From: Rhodotorula mucilaginosa
Taxonomy: Eukaryota; Basidiomycota; Microbotryomycetes; Sporidiobolales; Sporidiobolaceae
Assembly: GCA_034406715.1 (NCBI GenBank)
Contig: CP137868.1
Coordinates: forward strand, 868,001 to 932,000
Direction: 5' to 3'
Length of the DNA stretch: 64,000 nucleotides
The notes below the pieces were generated by a model. It saw only the letters and a list, made by a program, of their open reading frames with translations, was not told the origin of the DNA and did no database searches. The position numbers and the translations under genes are program-made. How positions within the stretch are numbered: the stretch's first letter is position 1; the number at the start of each line of letters is the position of its first letter. Shown here piece after piece: positions 1 to 10,417 of this stretch.

Positions 1-662
1 CGTGATCTTGAGCGTTCCCGGACCGAACGCGATCCCGTGCGTGTGTTCGAGGTAGCGGAAGAGGGCGCTCGCGGCGCTGAGCGAGTAGTACTGCTCGCGG
101 CACGAGGTGAGGATCCCGAGGCGGTCTTCCGAGTGGATGATCAAGCGCGTGAGGTACTCGTAGCCTGGACGATGAGCAAGTGCTGTTTAGCATCGCGTGC
201 GTATGCGTGTGCTGCGCTAGAGCGGGGCTCACCGTTCTGAGCAAGTGGGGCGGCAGGGCAGACGTGCGCTCAAACCGAGTCAGGACATGGGTCCAAGACG
301 GAAAGCACTGTTATAGCTCTCGCACTCGCCTGTTCGGTCCAGTACTTGCGCATGACAGGGACCAGAGTCGCCTCTGAAAAGTTGGCCTGGAGCGCCTTGA
401 CGAGCATTCCGACCTGAGGGTCGGTGGTGCTCGTGGCGGGGAGCAAGACGACGGCGGGTGGCGTCGCTCCCGCGAGGAGATGAACCGTGTTGACGTACGT
501 GGGCGAGTCGGCTGCGAGGTGCGAGACCCGCATCGTCGCAGAGTCCGAGTCGAGGGCGACGACGCCGAGTTGGCGACCTTGACCGCGCGCGGGCAGGATC
601 GAGACGATCCAGCGAGAATCCTCGTCGGCTGTCAGTGGCCTTGCCGACACTGACACCGACAT
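1..662 (-). CDS. MSH4: MutS homologue MSH4, N-terminal part (continues past the left edge)
   Basis: MSH4 pairs with MSH5 to form a meiosis-specific MutS-gamma clamp that stabilises crossover intermediates. Two exons are visible: 326-662 (112 codons plus one base) and 1-164, joined by an intron whose donor GTGCGA and acceptor CCAG keep the frame. Exon 1 carries the family's conserved N-terminal region: a glycine-rich 'ARGQGRQLGVVALD' strand, then 'ADSPTYVNTVHLL', then 'VMRKYWTE', which parallels the human RKYFNETKG segment. Exon 2 reads 'YEYLTRLI...EQYYSLSAASALFRYLE', matching the YYCLAAAAALLKYVE helix of MSH4. The ATG at 662 is the only in-frame start I see. The serine-rich leader found in some orthologues is absent or lies in an unseen upstream exon. 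The ATPase domain lies outside the window. Confidence 0.85.
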
Positions 663-1958
663 GGCGGCAGCCGTATATGGAGCGAGAGAGAGGAGAGCTG
701 CGAGGTGAGAAGGCCATTGGGCGATGAGAGTGGCCGAGGGGAGGCGTCGGAGAAGGACTCGGCCAGGCTGTCAAGACTCTTCGTCCCTGGGTCTCCTACT
801 CCGACTGACCTGACTCTTTGTGCGGCGGATGGCGGCTTCTTGACCGCAGTGCTGCATGCCACGAGGCTGCCACCTCGGGCATCACTGCTGCACCTCGCGC
901 AGCTCGCTTTGGCTCTCATCTCTCGACCTCGCAGCCGCCTCCCCCTTGCTTACATCCTCGGCCAATACGAGCCCGCCCATTGCCAGCTATATGCGTTCGT
1001 GCACCGGCGCTGAACTGTCAACGCCCGCTCGGTCCCGCCCGACCTGCGGCGCTCCTCCTTCGCTCATCGCTCGAACAGGCTTGCACGCCCAAGTCGCCGC
1101 CGACGTCAAGACCAAGGCAAGGGCAAGGCTTGCGGGTGAGGGCTCCGTATATACGAGCGGATGGACGGCCCAAGGCGGAAGAGCGGGAGCGGAATCTGCG
1201 AGCGAGGAAGGAAAAGCTCAGCCTCGAGGCCAAGAAGGTGTGTCCGATCGCTCTCCCTTTACCTTGTTGCAGTTCCAGACTCGCTTCGGGCGCTGCTTCT
1301 TCTGCATCCAGGTGAGTGCGCAAGCTGACGGAGCTCTTATTTCCCACGCACAGAAAGCTGTTGGAGAAGGAAGCGCGGCGACGAGCAGAAGCCAGCGAGG
1401 AATCGACGGCAGCAGTTCCTCGGCGCGGCAGAAGAGACGTCGTAGGCCCAAAGGACGACCCTGGCCTGTACACGGGTGACTACTTGCATTTCGACCCGAT
1501 CCCGGCAACCTCAGGCCGAAGGCGGCAGACGAGCGAGCGGGAGTCCTCGAAAATCACTCTGCCCAAATTGACATTAGCCCTCTGGCGGCCGAGCTCTCAT
1601 CTTTTCCGGGCGTAGCGCGCGCGAACCGAAGCGTATGTGCTTGCTACAGTGACGCTTACTTGTACGAAAGAGGGCTGACCGAGGCAGGAGACTCTACGCT
1701 ACCCGTTGACTGACGTGAACGGCGCTCTCGCCGTACGTCAGTTTTGCATCTCCGTTCTCTTCCTCTCATTCACTTCGCAGGACTGCCCCATACGGCGACG
1801 CGAGATGGGAGGTAATACCGTGCCTGACGAGACAAATTCGCTGTACGTCTCGTCCGTTCTGTGCTCGCCTTACTGAACGTCACCAACCCATGTCCTCCCC
1901 CTCCTCTCGCGACCGGCGCTCAGGCCCCTCCGCGCTCGGGAGCCGGGGAGTGTAGTCT
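663..1958. other. divergent intergenic region MSH4 / DUF7918-like gene
   Basis: About 1.3 kb between the start of MSH4 and the start of the gene at 1959. It must hold the promoters of both divergent genes. Apart from the weak candidate gene at 1141-1615 and a TATATA at 1148-1153 I see no defined element. Several overlapping open frames here look like GC-rich noise. Confidence 0.5.
1141..1615 (+). CDS. possible small gene, unrecognised
   Basis: Weak candidate. A highly charged, helix-prone reading frame (many R, K, E and A residues; 'AEERERNLRARKEKLSLEAKK') runs from about 1141 to a splice signal. It can be joined in frame, by a 43-base intron with perfect GTGAGT, GCTGAC and CACAG signals at about 1313-1355, to 'KLLEKEARRRAEASEE' and a tail ending 'LYTGDYLHFDPIPAT...' before a stop at 1615. 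An alternative longer intron starting near 1238 also keeps the frame. A TATATA at 1148-1153 sits inside the candidate, which argues against it unless the gene starts further downstream. I recognise no family, and no start codon is convincing. Confidence 0.22.
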
Positions 1959-4218
1959 ATGTTATCCCGGTCGCTGCGGCAGGGTCTCCGGCGCAGGGAC
2001 TCGTCGCTGACTGAGCTCATCTGCCGCCACAGCTCACTCCTGAGCGATCCCGACACTCGGATCTTTATCAAAGTCAACTCGAACGGAAAGCTGCTCCCCG
2101 TCTTTGAAAGGTCGAGGGCCGGAGACAAGAAGGTCATGTGCTTCGTTCCTGCGTCTGAAGGAGTCGAGTTTTCGGTCGGGTGCTATTTCGGCAGAACAAA
2201 AAAGCCGAAAAGCAGCGTCTCGGTCGCGGTATACTTCGGCGAGACTCTGTGAGTCTATGTCTATGCGACTCTGCCCATCGCAGAGGTCATCTAATCCGAT
2301 TTCATTGACCGTCGACTTCCTACGCTTCCGCAGGGCGTCCTGCGTGTTTCACCTCGCCAGCGAGATCAACCCGCAGGCTCCGCTGGACGATGAGTCCCGC
2401 TTCTTGATGTTTGATACCTCCGGACTTTACGACGTGAGGCATCCAAGGGAGCTGACACATGCGTTTCCGCGCTGACTAAAATGCTGGCCTGCAGGGCTCC
2501 GAGCGAAGCTTCATGTTTGGCAGGATTCCCACGACCGACGATCCGGACGCAGCCGCGAACGATGTCGGCTACCTGGACTCGGTGTCTGCTATTCGCGTCG
2601 AGCTCCACCACCTCGTTGACGCTCGCTACGTGACTACGGGCTGGGCGGACGCCAGTCCCTCCGAAAAGAGCTCGCAAAAGAGGAACGTCAAGAAAACTGC
2701 CACTGCCAAGAGCCCGACCAAGAGCGCGACCAAGGCCTCCGCCTCGGACAGCCACAAAAAAGAGATCCACGACACAAACAACGGGGCGGGTCTGCGTCCG
2801 ATCGATGAGAAGTCGGACAAAGGTCAATTTGCGCTTGCTCCAAGGCAAGTGCTGTCTCTCTAGGCGGACATGCCGGCGCTCGTGCTGACAACTGCCCCAA
2901 CGCCATAACAGCTTTGGACCAATCGTGTCAAAGCAGCCGAGCAAGAAAGACAACGGGGTTGCAGCCTCCCCAACGGCAACTACCTCGCGCGCGACCCTGT
3001 CAATGCCCGAGACGGCTCCGTCGCATGCGTCGGATTCCTCTTCTTCCGAGTATGCTCCTGAACCAGTCGGTAGGAAGGGCAAGAAGGAAAAGAAGACGCC
3101 AATCAAGGAGTGGAAGTACAAGGAGAGGAAGCACGCGTCGACAGCGGTATTCCTTCTCCGAAGCTTGCGTACGTCTCGCCCCTGAATCAGAAGGCCCTAG
3201 AGCTGACGCTTCCCTCGTAAGCCCCTAGAGCTGACGCTTCCCTCGTATGCAGCTTGGATCTCGAAACACCTCGAAGATTGTGTGTACCACTGCGAGACGG
3301 TCCCCGCGGAGGGGAGCGCACCAAGCTGACGTGCTAGTTCTTTCGGACTTTTTGGACACAGTCTTCTTCCAGCCGACGCCTCCCTTGCCCTCCCGGGAGC
3401 CTGTCGTCGAGCTCGACGGAGCGATTGCTGTCGATATGACGCCGGAAGAAGCCGAAGAAGGTGTACGCGCGGCAGCTCAAATCAAGCGTCCCGCGAAACG
3501 CCAGAAAGTCGTCAACTTGATGGACGAACACGAAGAGGATGCAGCCGAAGGAGGCCACGATGACTACTACGACTACAGCTTGCCAGACCCTGCTGCTCAA
3601 GGAGAACCTCAAGGGAGTGAAGCTGTCGTTGGAAATGATGGCGACAGCTCTTCTTTCCTCGCAGATGTTCAAGTCGGAGACACGACTGCCAGTCAACGCC
3701 AGGCAGCAGAGGAGCACGCCAGAACGCAAGCGTTGCAGCTGGTCACCTCGCTCGCGCAGGAGCAGCCCGACTTCAAGAAGATCAAGCAGGAGGTCTTTGC
3801 CGGTGGTTCGTCGTCCGGTCGCGCGCGTACGTCTGAAACGGCCAAATTTTCAACGGACGCTACGACGAATACCCCTGGTGCGCCGTCGTCTTCTCTTCTC
3901 GCGGTTTGCAATCGGACTGCGGCTCAAGCTTTGACGCCCAACAACACCGCAGTCGCTTCAGGCGGTCAGGTGTACACGCATCCGCCCAAGACCGTCTTTC
4001 AAGGCCAGAACAAGTCCAGCTCGTCGCCAACGCCGAAGCCCTACCCGCAGCAGCAGCAGCTGTTTGACACGACGCCAAAGATCAAGCCTTTCCAAAGCCT
4101 TTCGTCGAAAACCTCTCACGGAGCCTCGATCGCGACCTCATCGGCCAATGGAAGTGGAGTCGGAGCCTCTGGCGCGCGTATCGTTGAGACGGGAACGCAA
4201 GTCAGCATGAAGCGGTGA
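1959..4218 (+). CDS. DUF7918-like nuclear protein, 634 aa
   Basis: Six exons close in phase: 1959-2248, 2334-2433, 2495-2844, 2912-3168, 3253-3279 and 3338-4218. The N-terminal 250 residues resemble the basidiomycete DUF7918 domain: 'MCFVPASEGVEFSVGCYFG', then 'RSFMFGRIPTTDD' followed by 'SAIRVELHHL', the usual order of an F-x-F-x-x-(I/L)-x-x-TDD motif and a beta strand. The rest is low complexity: a lysine-rich stretch around residue 250, an NLS-like 'KRPAKRQKVVNL', acidic and Gln/Ser/Thr-rich tails. Function is unknown; a nuclear location is inferred from the basic motifs. Intron 3 is GC-AG (see separate entry). Intron 4 contains a tandem duplication of its branch-site region. The family call is from motif memory only. 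Confidence 0.7.
2845..2911 (+). other. GC-AG intron
   Basis: The only junction that keeps the frame between 'QFALAP' and 'FGPIVSKQ' uses the donor GCAAGT after CCA-AG and the acceptor AACAG, with a GCTGAC branch site at 2884-2889. A GT donor four bases downstream would shift the frame away from the downstream coding sequence. Confidence 0.7.
3195..3247 (+). repeat. tandem duplication (period 28) inside an intron
   Basis: A 25-base word starting CCCTAGAGCTGACG and ending CTCGTA occurs at 3195-3219 and again at 3223-3247, three bases apart, without mismatch. Both copies lie in intron 4 (3169-3252) of the DUF7918-like gene and each carries a GCTGAC branch-site motif. Only the second is followed by an acceptor (TATGCAG). 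Confidence 0.9.
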
Positions 4219-4400
4219 GGAGTGAGAAGGAGGTGGCTTGTTGTGGGAGGAAACCGTTCGAGGGGTTTGCTTGTTCCGCTTGTGCTCTGCTTCGCTTGAA
4301 CAATGTACAGATTTCAAACTATCCTCCGAGTGAGTCAGATTCCGTGTCCAAAGGAGCGTAAGACTTCCTTCACGGTCGCGCGTAGAGAAACCAACTCGTC

Positions 4401-7030
4401 GAACGATAAATCACCTCGATACAAGACTCGAAACAGCTACAGTCCAGAATACTGCTACATCATTGCGCGAGGGGCTCTCCCCTTTTCATGCGCTTTTCGC
4501 GGCCTTGCGCCGCTGAGCTCGTCGCCGTGCCCGCACGGCCATCATCTCCCACCGTTGCAACTCGAGGCGGCAGGCTTCCCGATTGAGCCGCCGTCGAGGC
4601 CAGTCGTGCTCGTCTTCGTTGAAGTAGCTCGAGTGCGGAACCATCAGCGTCGTGTCCCAGGAAAAAGCCTGAGGGCGCAAGGCCGTGTAAACCAACGTCG
4701 AAGGCTCCGCCCGAGCGTAGACCGACTCGAGCGAGTACCGAGTCGACGGGAAGATTGCGGAGTTGGAGGAGGCGGACCGAGAGTACGGCAACTGGTCGGG
4801 AGGGAACCACGAGAAGAAGGAAGACCGCGAGTCGGAAGAGTGGCGAGAACCGGCGGCGGCGACCTTTCGGGCGGGGGAGCAGACGCCCGCGGCGGAGACG
4901 GACTCGGTCGATTGCGAGTCTCCGGTAAGGCAGTCCTCCTCGGCGGACGTCGCAGAGTCGCAGTCGTGCTCGGGGTAGGGTGGGAAGGAAAAGTAGCTCG
5001 AGGTCGGAGAGCCCGCACTCGAGGTCGGCGAGGACGGCACGGCCTGCGACTTCCTGCGGACAACGTTGCGGGTGGTGTACCTTCGCGTCTTGGTGGCAGT
5101 CGAGCGGGACCGGATCGGCGAGAGCGGCGTGAAGGGGCTCGGGCGGCGGCGACGGGCGGCGGTACCCTGAGCACGCGTCTCGCTCGCAACGGCGGCGACC
5201 CAGCGCGCGACCTCTTCTCGCGACCGTACGTGCTTGTGCGGTGGCTCAACGGCAGCCGTGGGTGCGGAGGTCGAGCGCGGGAGGAAGGTGGGCTCGGGGC
5301 CCGAGGCGAGGTCCGAATCGGCGTCGTCGTATCCGTACGAGGAGTTGGGCTGTTCCGCGGGCAAGGACGGTTAGCGCGGGCGTTCCACTCGCTCAGAGCC
5401 ACATGCAGGCTGCTCACCAAGTCTGCGCGCTGCTCAGTGACTTGGTCCGGAGGAGGAGTGGCGATGCGGGGGCGGGAAGAGGAGAAGAGAGCTGCGATGA
5501 ATTGAAGGAAAGCCATGATTGCGGTGGCGGCTAGCGGGGGGGGGGGAAGGGCAGGGCGGGGCTGTGGCTGGCGAGTGACAAGAAGGAGAACAAGACGCGA
5601 AGCAGCGCGCGCTCCGTGCGGTCGTTTGCCACCGAGAGAAAGCTCGACCCCGACTGGAATGTGGCAATCGTCCCGCTCGACCCCGCACGCCGAGCGCTTC
5701 GCTCGCAACGGTCCGCGATCGCGCGTACAGTCCGAGAGCTTACCTCCGCGTCCGTTGCATCTTGGCCCGCTCTTCCAGTTGTCCAGCCTCCCAGTCCGCG
5801 TGCGCAAGGCCAGGCTGCGAGAGCGGCAGCGGACTGCTCTCCCCCCGCAGCGGTGGCGACGTGGCACTACTCTCTCATCGCTGGCAGCGTATGGCGCGTG
5901 TATAAGGGGAGAAAGGGACTCGGGTAGACAACGGATTTGCTCTGGAATTGACGTTTTGCCTCCACTGCGTCGTACAAGACAAGCTCGACGCCTGCCAGAC
6001 TCGTTCACAGCCGCTCGGTCTTGTTCCTCGCTTCACAACGCGATCAAGAGCATAGAAACCGCGTCAAAGAGAAGCGAGGGCACTCCAAGGGACAGGGAGA
6101 ATCGCGCCTTACGTCGAAAGGAATCGGATTCCAGCGGTTCTACAGCTTCGCTCCTCGTCCCGCTCTTTGCGGGTACGTCTTTTCCAAAAAGTCTACAATC
6201 AGGTGAGCCGTCTCTCGCGGCTTTTCGTGCACGACAAGGTGACCTGCGCCCTCGACGCGGGTCGAAGTCGCGTGCGGCAGGGCGCGCGTGAGGAGGTAGT
6301 CGATCCAGTCTTCTTGGAGGACGGAGCGGCCCTTGTCGGCAAAGATAAAGTGTGCCGGCAATGTGGATGGCACGGTCTGGAGTCGAACGCACGCTCGTCG
6401 CGCAGCGGAAGCGAGCGGGTCCATGAACGTGAGCTGGGGTGCGCAGAGAAAAAAGAGCGAAGAAAAAAGGGTCAGCTTGAAAACTGCCGCCGAGAATATG
6501 CCTCAACCTGGGGAGTGAGGGAGTGGCGCACCGCTTCATAGTGAGGCTTGGTCTTGAGTGCGACTTGCCCGTCACTCGTCTCGTGCAACCCGTGCTGCAC
6601 ATAGCCGTCGAGGATCTCCGAGTCCCACGCGCGAAAGAACGGCTTGGACAAGAACGACTCTTTCGCCTCTTGTCGCGTCTGCCAGATCGCGCGCCGCTTG
6701 AGCGCCGCGACCGTCGCGTTGATCATGGTTCGGGGTTCCTTCAACTCGGGCGGGACGATGACGGGGTCGAGGAAGATGACGGAGGAGAACAAGGAGGGGC
6801 AAGCGGTCGCTGCAAAGGCGGTTGCGCCACCGCCGAGCGAGTGCCCGATGCCGACGATCAAGCGCTTGCGGTACGTGCGGTCGCTCGGACGGGAAGGACC
6901 GGGACCGGCGAGCGGAGCATTGTCGAGCTGTGCGAGCTCGGCGGGGACGTCGGCAGCCGGACGAGGCAACGAGGTCGTCACGCCGGCTTGGGCTCCGGTG
7001 GTGGCCAAGTCGGGCGAGTCGAGGTAGTAC
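4401..7030 (-). repeat. inverted segmental duplication, copy 1 (apparent source)
   Basis: This segment, read on the minus strand, matches about 32018-34914 read on the plus strand. It contains, in order, the 3' half of a hydrolase gene (from the middle of its exon 3), the intergenic region and gene B1 with its 3' flank. Similarity stops at about 7030 on one side and 4401 on the other. The hydrolase gene is complete only here, so this is probably the ancestral copy. Similarity is uneven: hydrolase, intergenic sequence, B exon 1 and the 3' flank are nearly identical, B exon 2 is not. Confidence 0.9.
4486..5516 (-). CDS. lineage-specific fast-evolving protein B1, 320 aa
   Basis: Two exons: 5418-5516 (33 codons) and 4486-5349, with a 68-base intron. 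I know no family for it. The N-terminus 'MAFLQFIAALFSSSRP' is a short hydrophobic stretch that could be a weak signal or membrane-targeting segment. Exon 2 is rich in Ser, Pro and Arg. Short motifs shared with the paralogue at 33524-34836 are 'REEVARWVAAV' (about residues 76-86), 'YFSFPPYPE' (about 152-160), 'SRHSSDS' (about 202), 'SVYARAEPSTLV' (about 242-253) and a C-terminal DWP...LQRWEMMA stretch. No catalytic signature is visible. Gene B1 lies 623 bases downstream of the LPX1-like gene on the same strand and converges on the DUF7918-like gene. Either a rapidly evolving structural or secreted protein, or a regulator; function unknown. Confidence 0.8.
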
Positions 7031-7862
7031 GCGATGACGTTGACGAGGTCGCGACCGTGATCTGCCCAGTTGACTATTCAAGTCCAAGCGCCACGCCAAG
7101 AGATCAGTCGAAGGGCAACCAAGCGGGAAAAATGGAAGACGAGGTCGCGCATGCTCTCGGGAGAGGACGACTCACATGCATTGCCGAGGACGTCGTCGTT
7201 CAGGACGGCAGAATCACCCTGAATGACGCAGTCGAGCGCCCAGATCTCTTCCACGGGGAGACTCGAGCCTCGCTGCTCGATCTCGGCCAGGACGGAGGCA
7301 AGGACCGGCTCCCATACCTCTAAGAACGCCAGCGCAGCAGAAGTGGTCAGCCAAGAGAGCACGTGGAGATCAGATCTGCATACTCACCCTTGTAGAAGCC
7401 GTTGGCGTGCGAGAGGACGAGGGTCAAACCCGGACCCGCGGCATTTGAAGGTGTTCTCGCCGGACGGTACCGGTTCCCGACGACGACGAGCTGTTCCTGC
7501 GCCTCAGCCTCAACCTGCACATTGTCGGCTCCAATCGGGTGGGCGAACGAGTCGATCTGGCTCCGGACGACCTGCTCGAGTGCGCGTTGCGGATCGGCTC
7601 TCTGCCCCGGTGCCGCGGCCACAGTCGGGTCCCTCGCCGGTTCGTGCGGCTTCTTGGTCGAGCGCGGGAACGAGCGAGGGAACGCAGCGGGGAGGACGAG
7701 CGTCTCGCGCGTCCAGCCTGGGGCGAGAGCGTCGTGCGGCGAGGGGTGAGGCCGGTTCGGAAGTGGGGGAAGAGGACGCGAGAGCGGTCGCGGCGGCGAC
7801 AGCGGCAGCAAAGGGCCGCTCAGCAGCTCGACAGTCTTTTCTAGCTCGGCAGCAGTCGCCAT
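6140..7862 (-). CDS. peroxisomal alpha/beta-hydrolase, LPX1-type, 484 aa
   Basis: Four exons close in phase: 7388-7862, 7176-7319, 6532-7073 and 6140-6433. The alpha/beta-hydrolase core is clear: 'LVLSHANGFYKEVWEPVL' as the first strand and oxyanion loop, 'FNWADHGRDL', and the nucleophile elbow 'GHSLGGG' with the catalytic Ser near residue 285. A 'FLDPV' acid strand and a late 'EGAGHLVVHEKP' that supplies the His follow. The protein ends in AKL, a peroxisomal targeting signal type 1, as expected for relatives of yeast Lpx1 (peroxisomal lipase, -QKL). A role in peroxisomal lipid or ester hydrolysis is inferred; the substrate is unknown. The start (ATG at 7862) lies 175 bases from the MRS2 stop on the same strand. 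The 3' half of this gene is duplicated at 32018-32911. Confidence 0.85.
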
Positions 7863-8037
7863 GGTTCGACGTCTGGACACAAGGGGTTTTGCTGGGGCAA
7901 CACAGAGAGGTTGAGGGACGGACCGGCAACTTCGGCTACTCGAAAAGAATTTCTGACCGCTTGTCCGGGAACGGTTTTTCCGATTCGAGGTTGCGTACAT
8001 ATGTACAAGTCCGGAAAACAGGGGACTACTACAGTAT

Positions 8038-10082
8038 CTATAGCGTCGTCCCGTCCTTGCGTTCCATCGGGTGATCGCCGCCCTTTTCCTTCTTCTTCTT
8101 GTCCTGTTCAGAACTCGACTCGATCTGTCCCGTCTGTTCCTCGACCGCCTTGTGCACATCAACATCCAGCACATCCGACTTGTTGCTTCCCCCGCCCGCC
8201 CCCTGCTGGGCAGTCAGCGCGCCGACCGGTCCGGCCCGCGTACTCCGGACGAGGCTCTGGTCCTCCTCCTTGCGCGGGTGCAACGAGTTGCGGAGGAAGA
8301 GTTGCGAGCGGCGTGCGCGGACGAGGCGGACCCAGCAGATGGCGGTGATGCCGAGCATGAAGGTGCTCGTCCCGCCGATGCACCAGTAGAACGCCGAGGG
8401 GTGCTCCTCGAGGTGCGAAGTCAAGTTCATGCCTGCAGCGCGGAGTCGATCCCCGCCGAGAAAGAGCAGCCTCGTCAGTTTTTTTTTTCCCGTCTCGCGA
8501 AAGCGAGAACTGGGCGAGAACTACGCACCGAAGAAAGCCGCGATGGTCGCGCCCGCGCCGAGAGCCAACGTCCCGATCGCAGTCTGCAACTCGAGGTTCT
8601 GCAACCGGACGCGCGTACTCGCGAGCACGAGCGAGATGTTCGAGTCGACTTCTTCGAGCAGGGTTCGCAAGCGCTCGCACGATTCCGACGTCTCGTCGAG
8701 GCGGCGTTCGTCTGCAGCCGGGATTGGAAAAATTGTCAGGAAGGGTGTCTCTCTGGCCGGGGCAAAAAGAAAGATAGGTGACGGGCCATGTTCCCCGCGC
8801 GTAACAAGACTCACAATACTCGAGGAGCAGCTCGGCCTGCTGATGATCTTCGACGTTGTGCACCTTGCCGTTGGCCTTGTCGGTCAAGTACATGCCCGCG
8901 AGGTCTTCGTCCTCGCCGAGCACGAGCGCGAGAGCCGACTGCATCCCGCGTCCGGAGAGGAGGCAGTCTTCAACGGCGCGTTTGCATTCGAGGAGGTCGC
9001 GCAACTCGGCGGGGCTGACGCCGAAGCGCAGTTGGGGGACTGCGACCGGCAAAGGAATGGTAGGTGAAGTTAGCGCCGGGGGGGGGTTTCTCTCTCTCAC
9101 GCGTCGAGAGCGGCGGCAAAAGAACGCGCGCAAAGTGGACTCAACCGGTTCGGTAGACTCGTTCCTGCAACTCGGTGACGACGTTCTTGAGTCCGCGGAC
9201 CGTTAAGAGCAAGAGTGCCTCGAGCGCTCTCAATTCAAACGACGGCGACTCGTCCTTGGCCGTCGCGCTGCCCGTCATCTCGAGATACTTCATCACCTTG
9301 ACCACCGCCTCTGCCATCGCTTTCGCTTCGTCCGGGTCACAGATCGGGTTGTGCCGGTCGCTGCCGACGAGGACGATCTGGTCGTGCGCGATGATGGCCC
9401 TCACGATGGGCGAGCAGAGGATCATCGAGCGACGGCAGACAATCAGGGCCGGGCGGACGTCGAGCAGGTGCGCGTCGAGCGAGCGGAGGTCTCGCGGCTG
9501 GAGGGTCAGCAAGGGGGGAGGTCAGCTTGCGAGTTTTCCTTGCCGGAGAGACCAATCTCGGTGCGACTTGCCAAGAGGCCGAACCGCTCTATCACGTCCT
9601 GCTTGACGAGCTTTTCCTGCGGTTCCTCGATACTACCGTCCGGTTTCAGGATCAGGTCTGTGGGTCTTGTTGCGTCAGCGAAAAAACGCGGTTACCGGAT
9701 CTCTCGCAGCTTGCAAGAAGAAAAGTTTCAGCCGGTCGGTGCCCAAGTACTCACACTGCGCCTCGATCTGGTCTTTGCCCTTCCACTGCACGTCGAGGGG
9801 CGAGATTTTCCTGGCGTACGAGTGCCAGTCTGCGAGGAGTTCGTGGCGGGTGTAGGCGATCCCGCTGCGGTTGGTAGCCTCGTCTCTGCTCGCGTCGGTA
9901 CTGTGACCGGAATTGGGAGCGTGTTTGCTGGTGTGCTGGTACCACCGCTGGAGCAGGGGCGGCACTGCGGGCGGTCTGAGTCTGTGAGGCCGCAGCGGAC
10001 GAGGCGATGCAGCTGCAACGGACTGCTGCAGTCGAGTCGGGATCGCGCCGCCGAGGAGCCTCGCAGCCGCAGTACGCTGCAT
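8038..10082 (-). CDS. MRS2: mitochondrial Mg2+ channel MRS2/LPE10, 522 aa
   Basis: CorA-superfamily magnesium channel of the inner mitochondrial membrane. Six exons close in phase: 9755-10082, 9572-9657, 9146-9497, 8815-9039, 8529-8711 and 8038-8432. The N-terminus (MQRTAAARLLGG...) is an Arg-rich presequence. Family landmarks follow in order: 'RFGLLPRDLRSLDAHL', 'PSFELRALEALLLLTVRGL', a helical 'LLECKRAVEDCLLSGRGM', 'EVDSNISLVLASTRVRLQNL', then TM1 'ALGAGATIAAFFGMNL' with the diagnostic GMN selectivity motif, and TM2 'YWCIGGTSTFMLGITAI'. A basic, Lys-rich tail follows TM2. The GMN codons are split by the last intron. Intron 2 (9498-9571) is GC-AG: only this choice gives the conserved GLLPRDL junction. 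Divergent from the gene at 10418. Confidence 0.95.
9498..9571 (-). other. GC-AG intron in MRS2
   Basis: The donor is GCAAGT directly after the Leu-Leu codons of 'RFGLL' and the acceptor is CTCCAG directly before 'PRDLRSLD'. The resulting 'FGLLPRDLR' is the conserved MRS2 sequence. Continuing without splicing meets a stop, and the downstream GT donor gives the wrong phase. Confidence 0.85.
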
Positions 10083-10417
10083 GCTGCACGTCGACCTGCG
10101 AAGAGCAACGCAGCAACACGCAGGAGCAAGAGAGAGGAGAGCAAAGAAGGGAGCGGAAAGCCAAGCGGAGCGAAGAGCGAGAAGAAAGCGGCGGACGTCA
10201 TCGAGGGCGCCGACTCGCGGGGGAGCGGGTCTGCAGGGCAGACGCGGTGCAGCTGGCCTTGCGCAGTCGGCGACGGTGGATCGTGTGCACTCAAACAGCC
10301 CGTTTGGCAAGAGAGCGAGAGAGAGTCGGAGCTGAGAGAGAGAGCTGGTCGACCTCGCTCACAGCGACTCTGGCTCCCGCTGATCGATCATACGCGGGTG
10401 AGAGAGTCGAGACGAGT
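10083..10417. other. divergent promoter region MRS2 / RGG protein
   Basis: 335 bases between two divergently transcribed genes, purine-rich on the plus strand near the 3' end (repeated GAGAGAG). No TATA box or other defined site recognised. Confidence 0.5.

Noticed and set aside
5533-5545. Poly-G run as a possible structural element
   Set aside because: A simple homopolymer present in both copies of the duplication (poly-C at about 33498); no further G-tracts arranged as a quadruplex that I can support.
4644-6008. 454-residue minus-strand frame, partly conserved in the second duplication copy
   Set aside because: It spans the promoter and another frame of B1. Its conservation at 33042-33509 follows from the duplication itself, and it has no domain.
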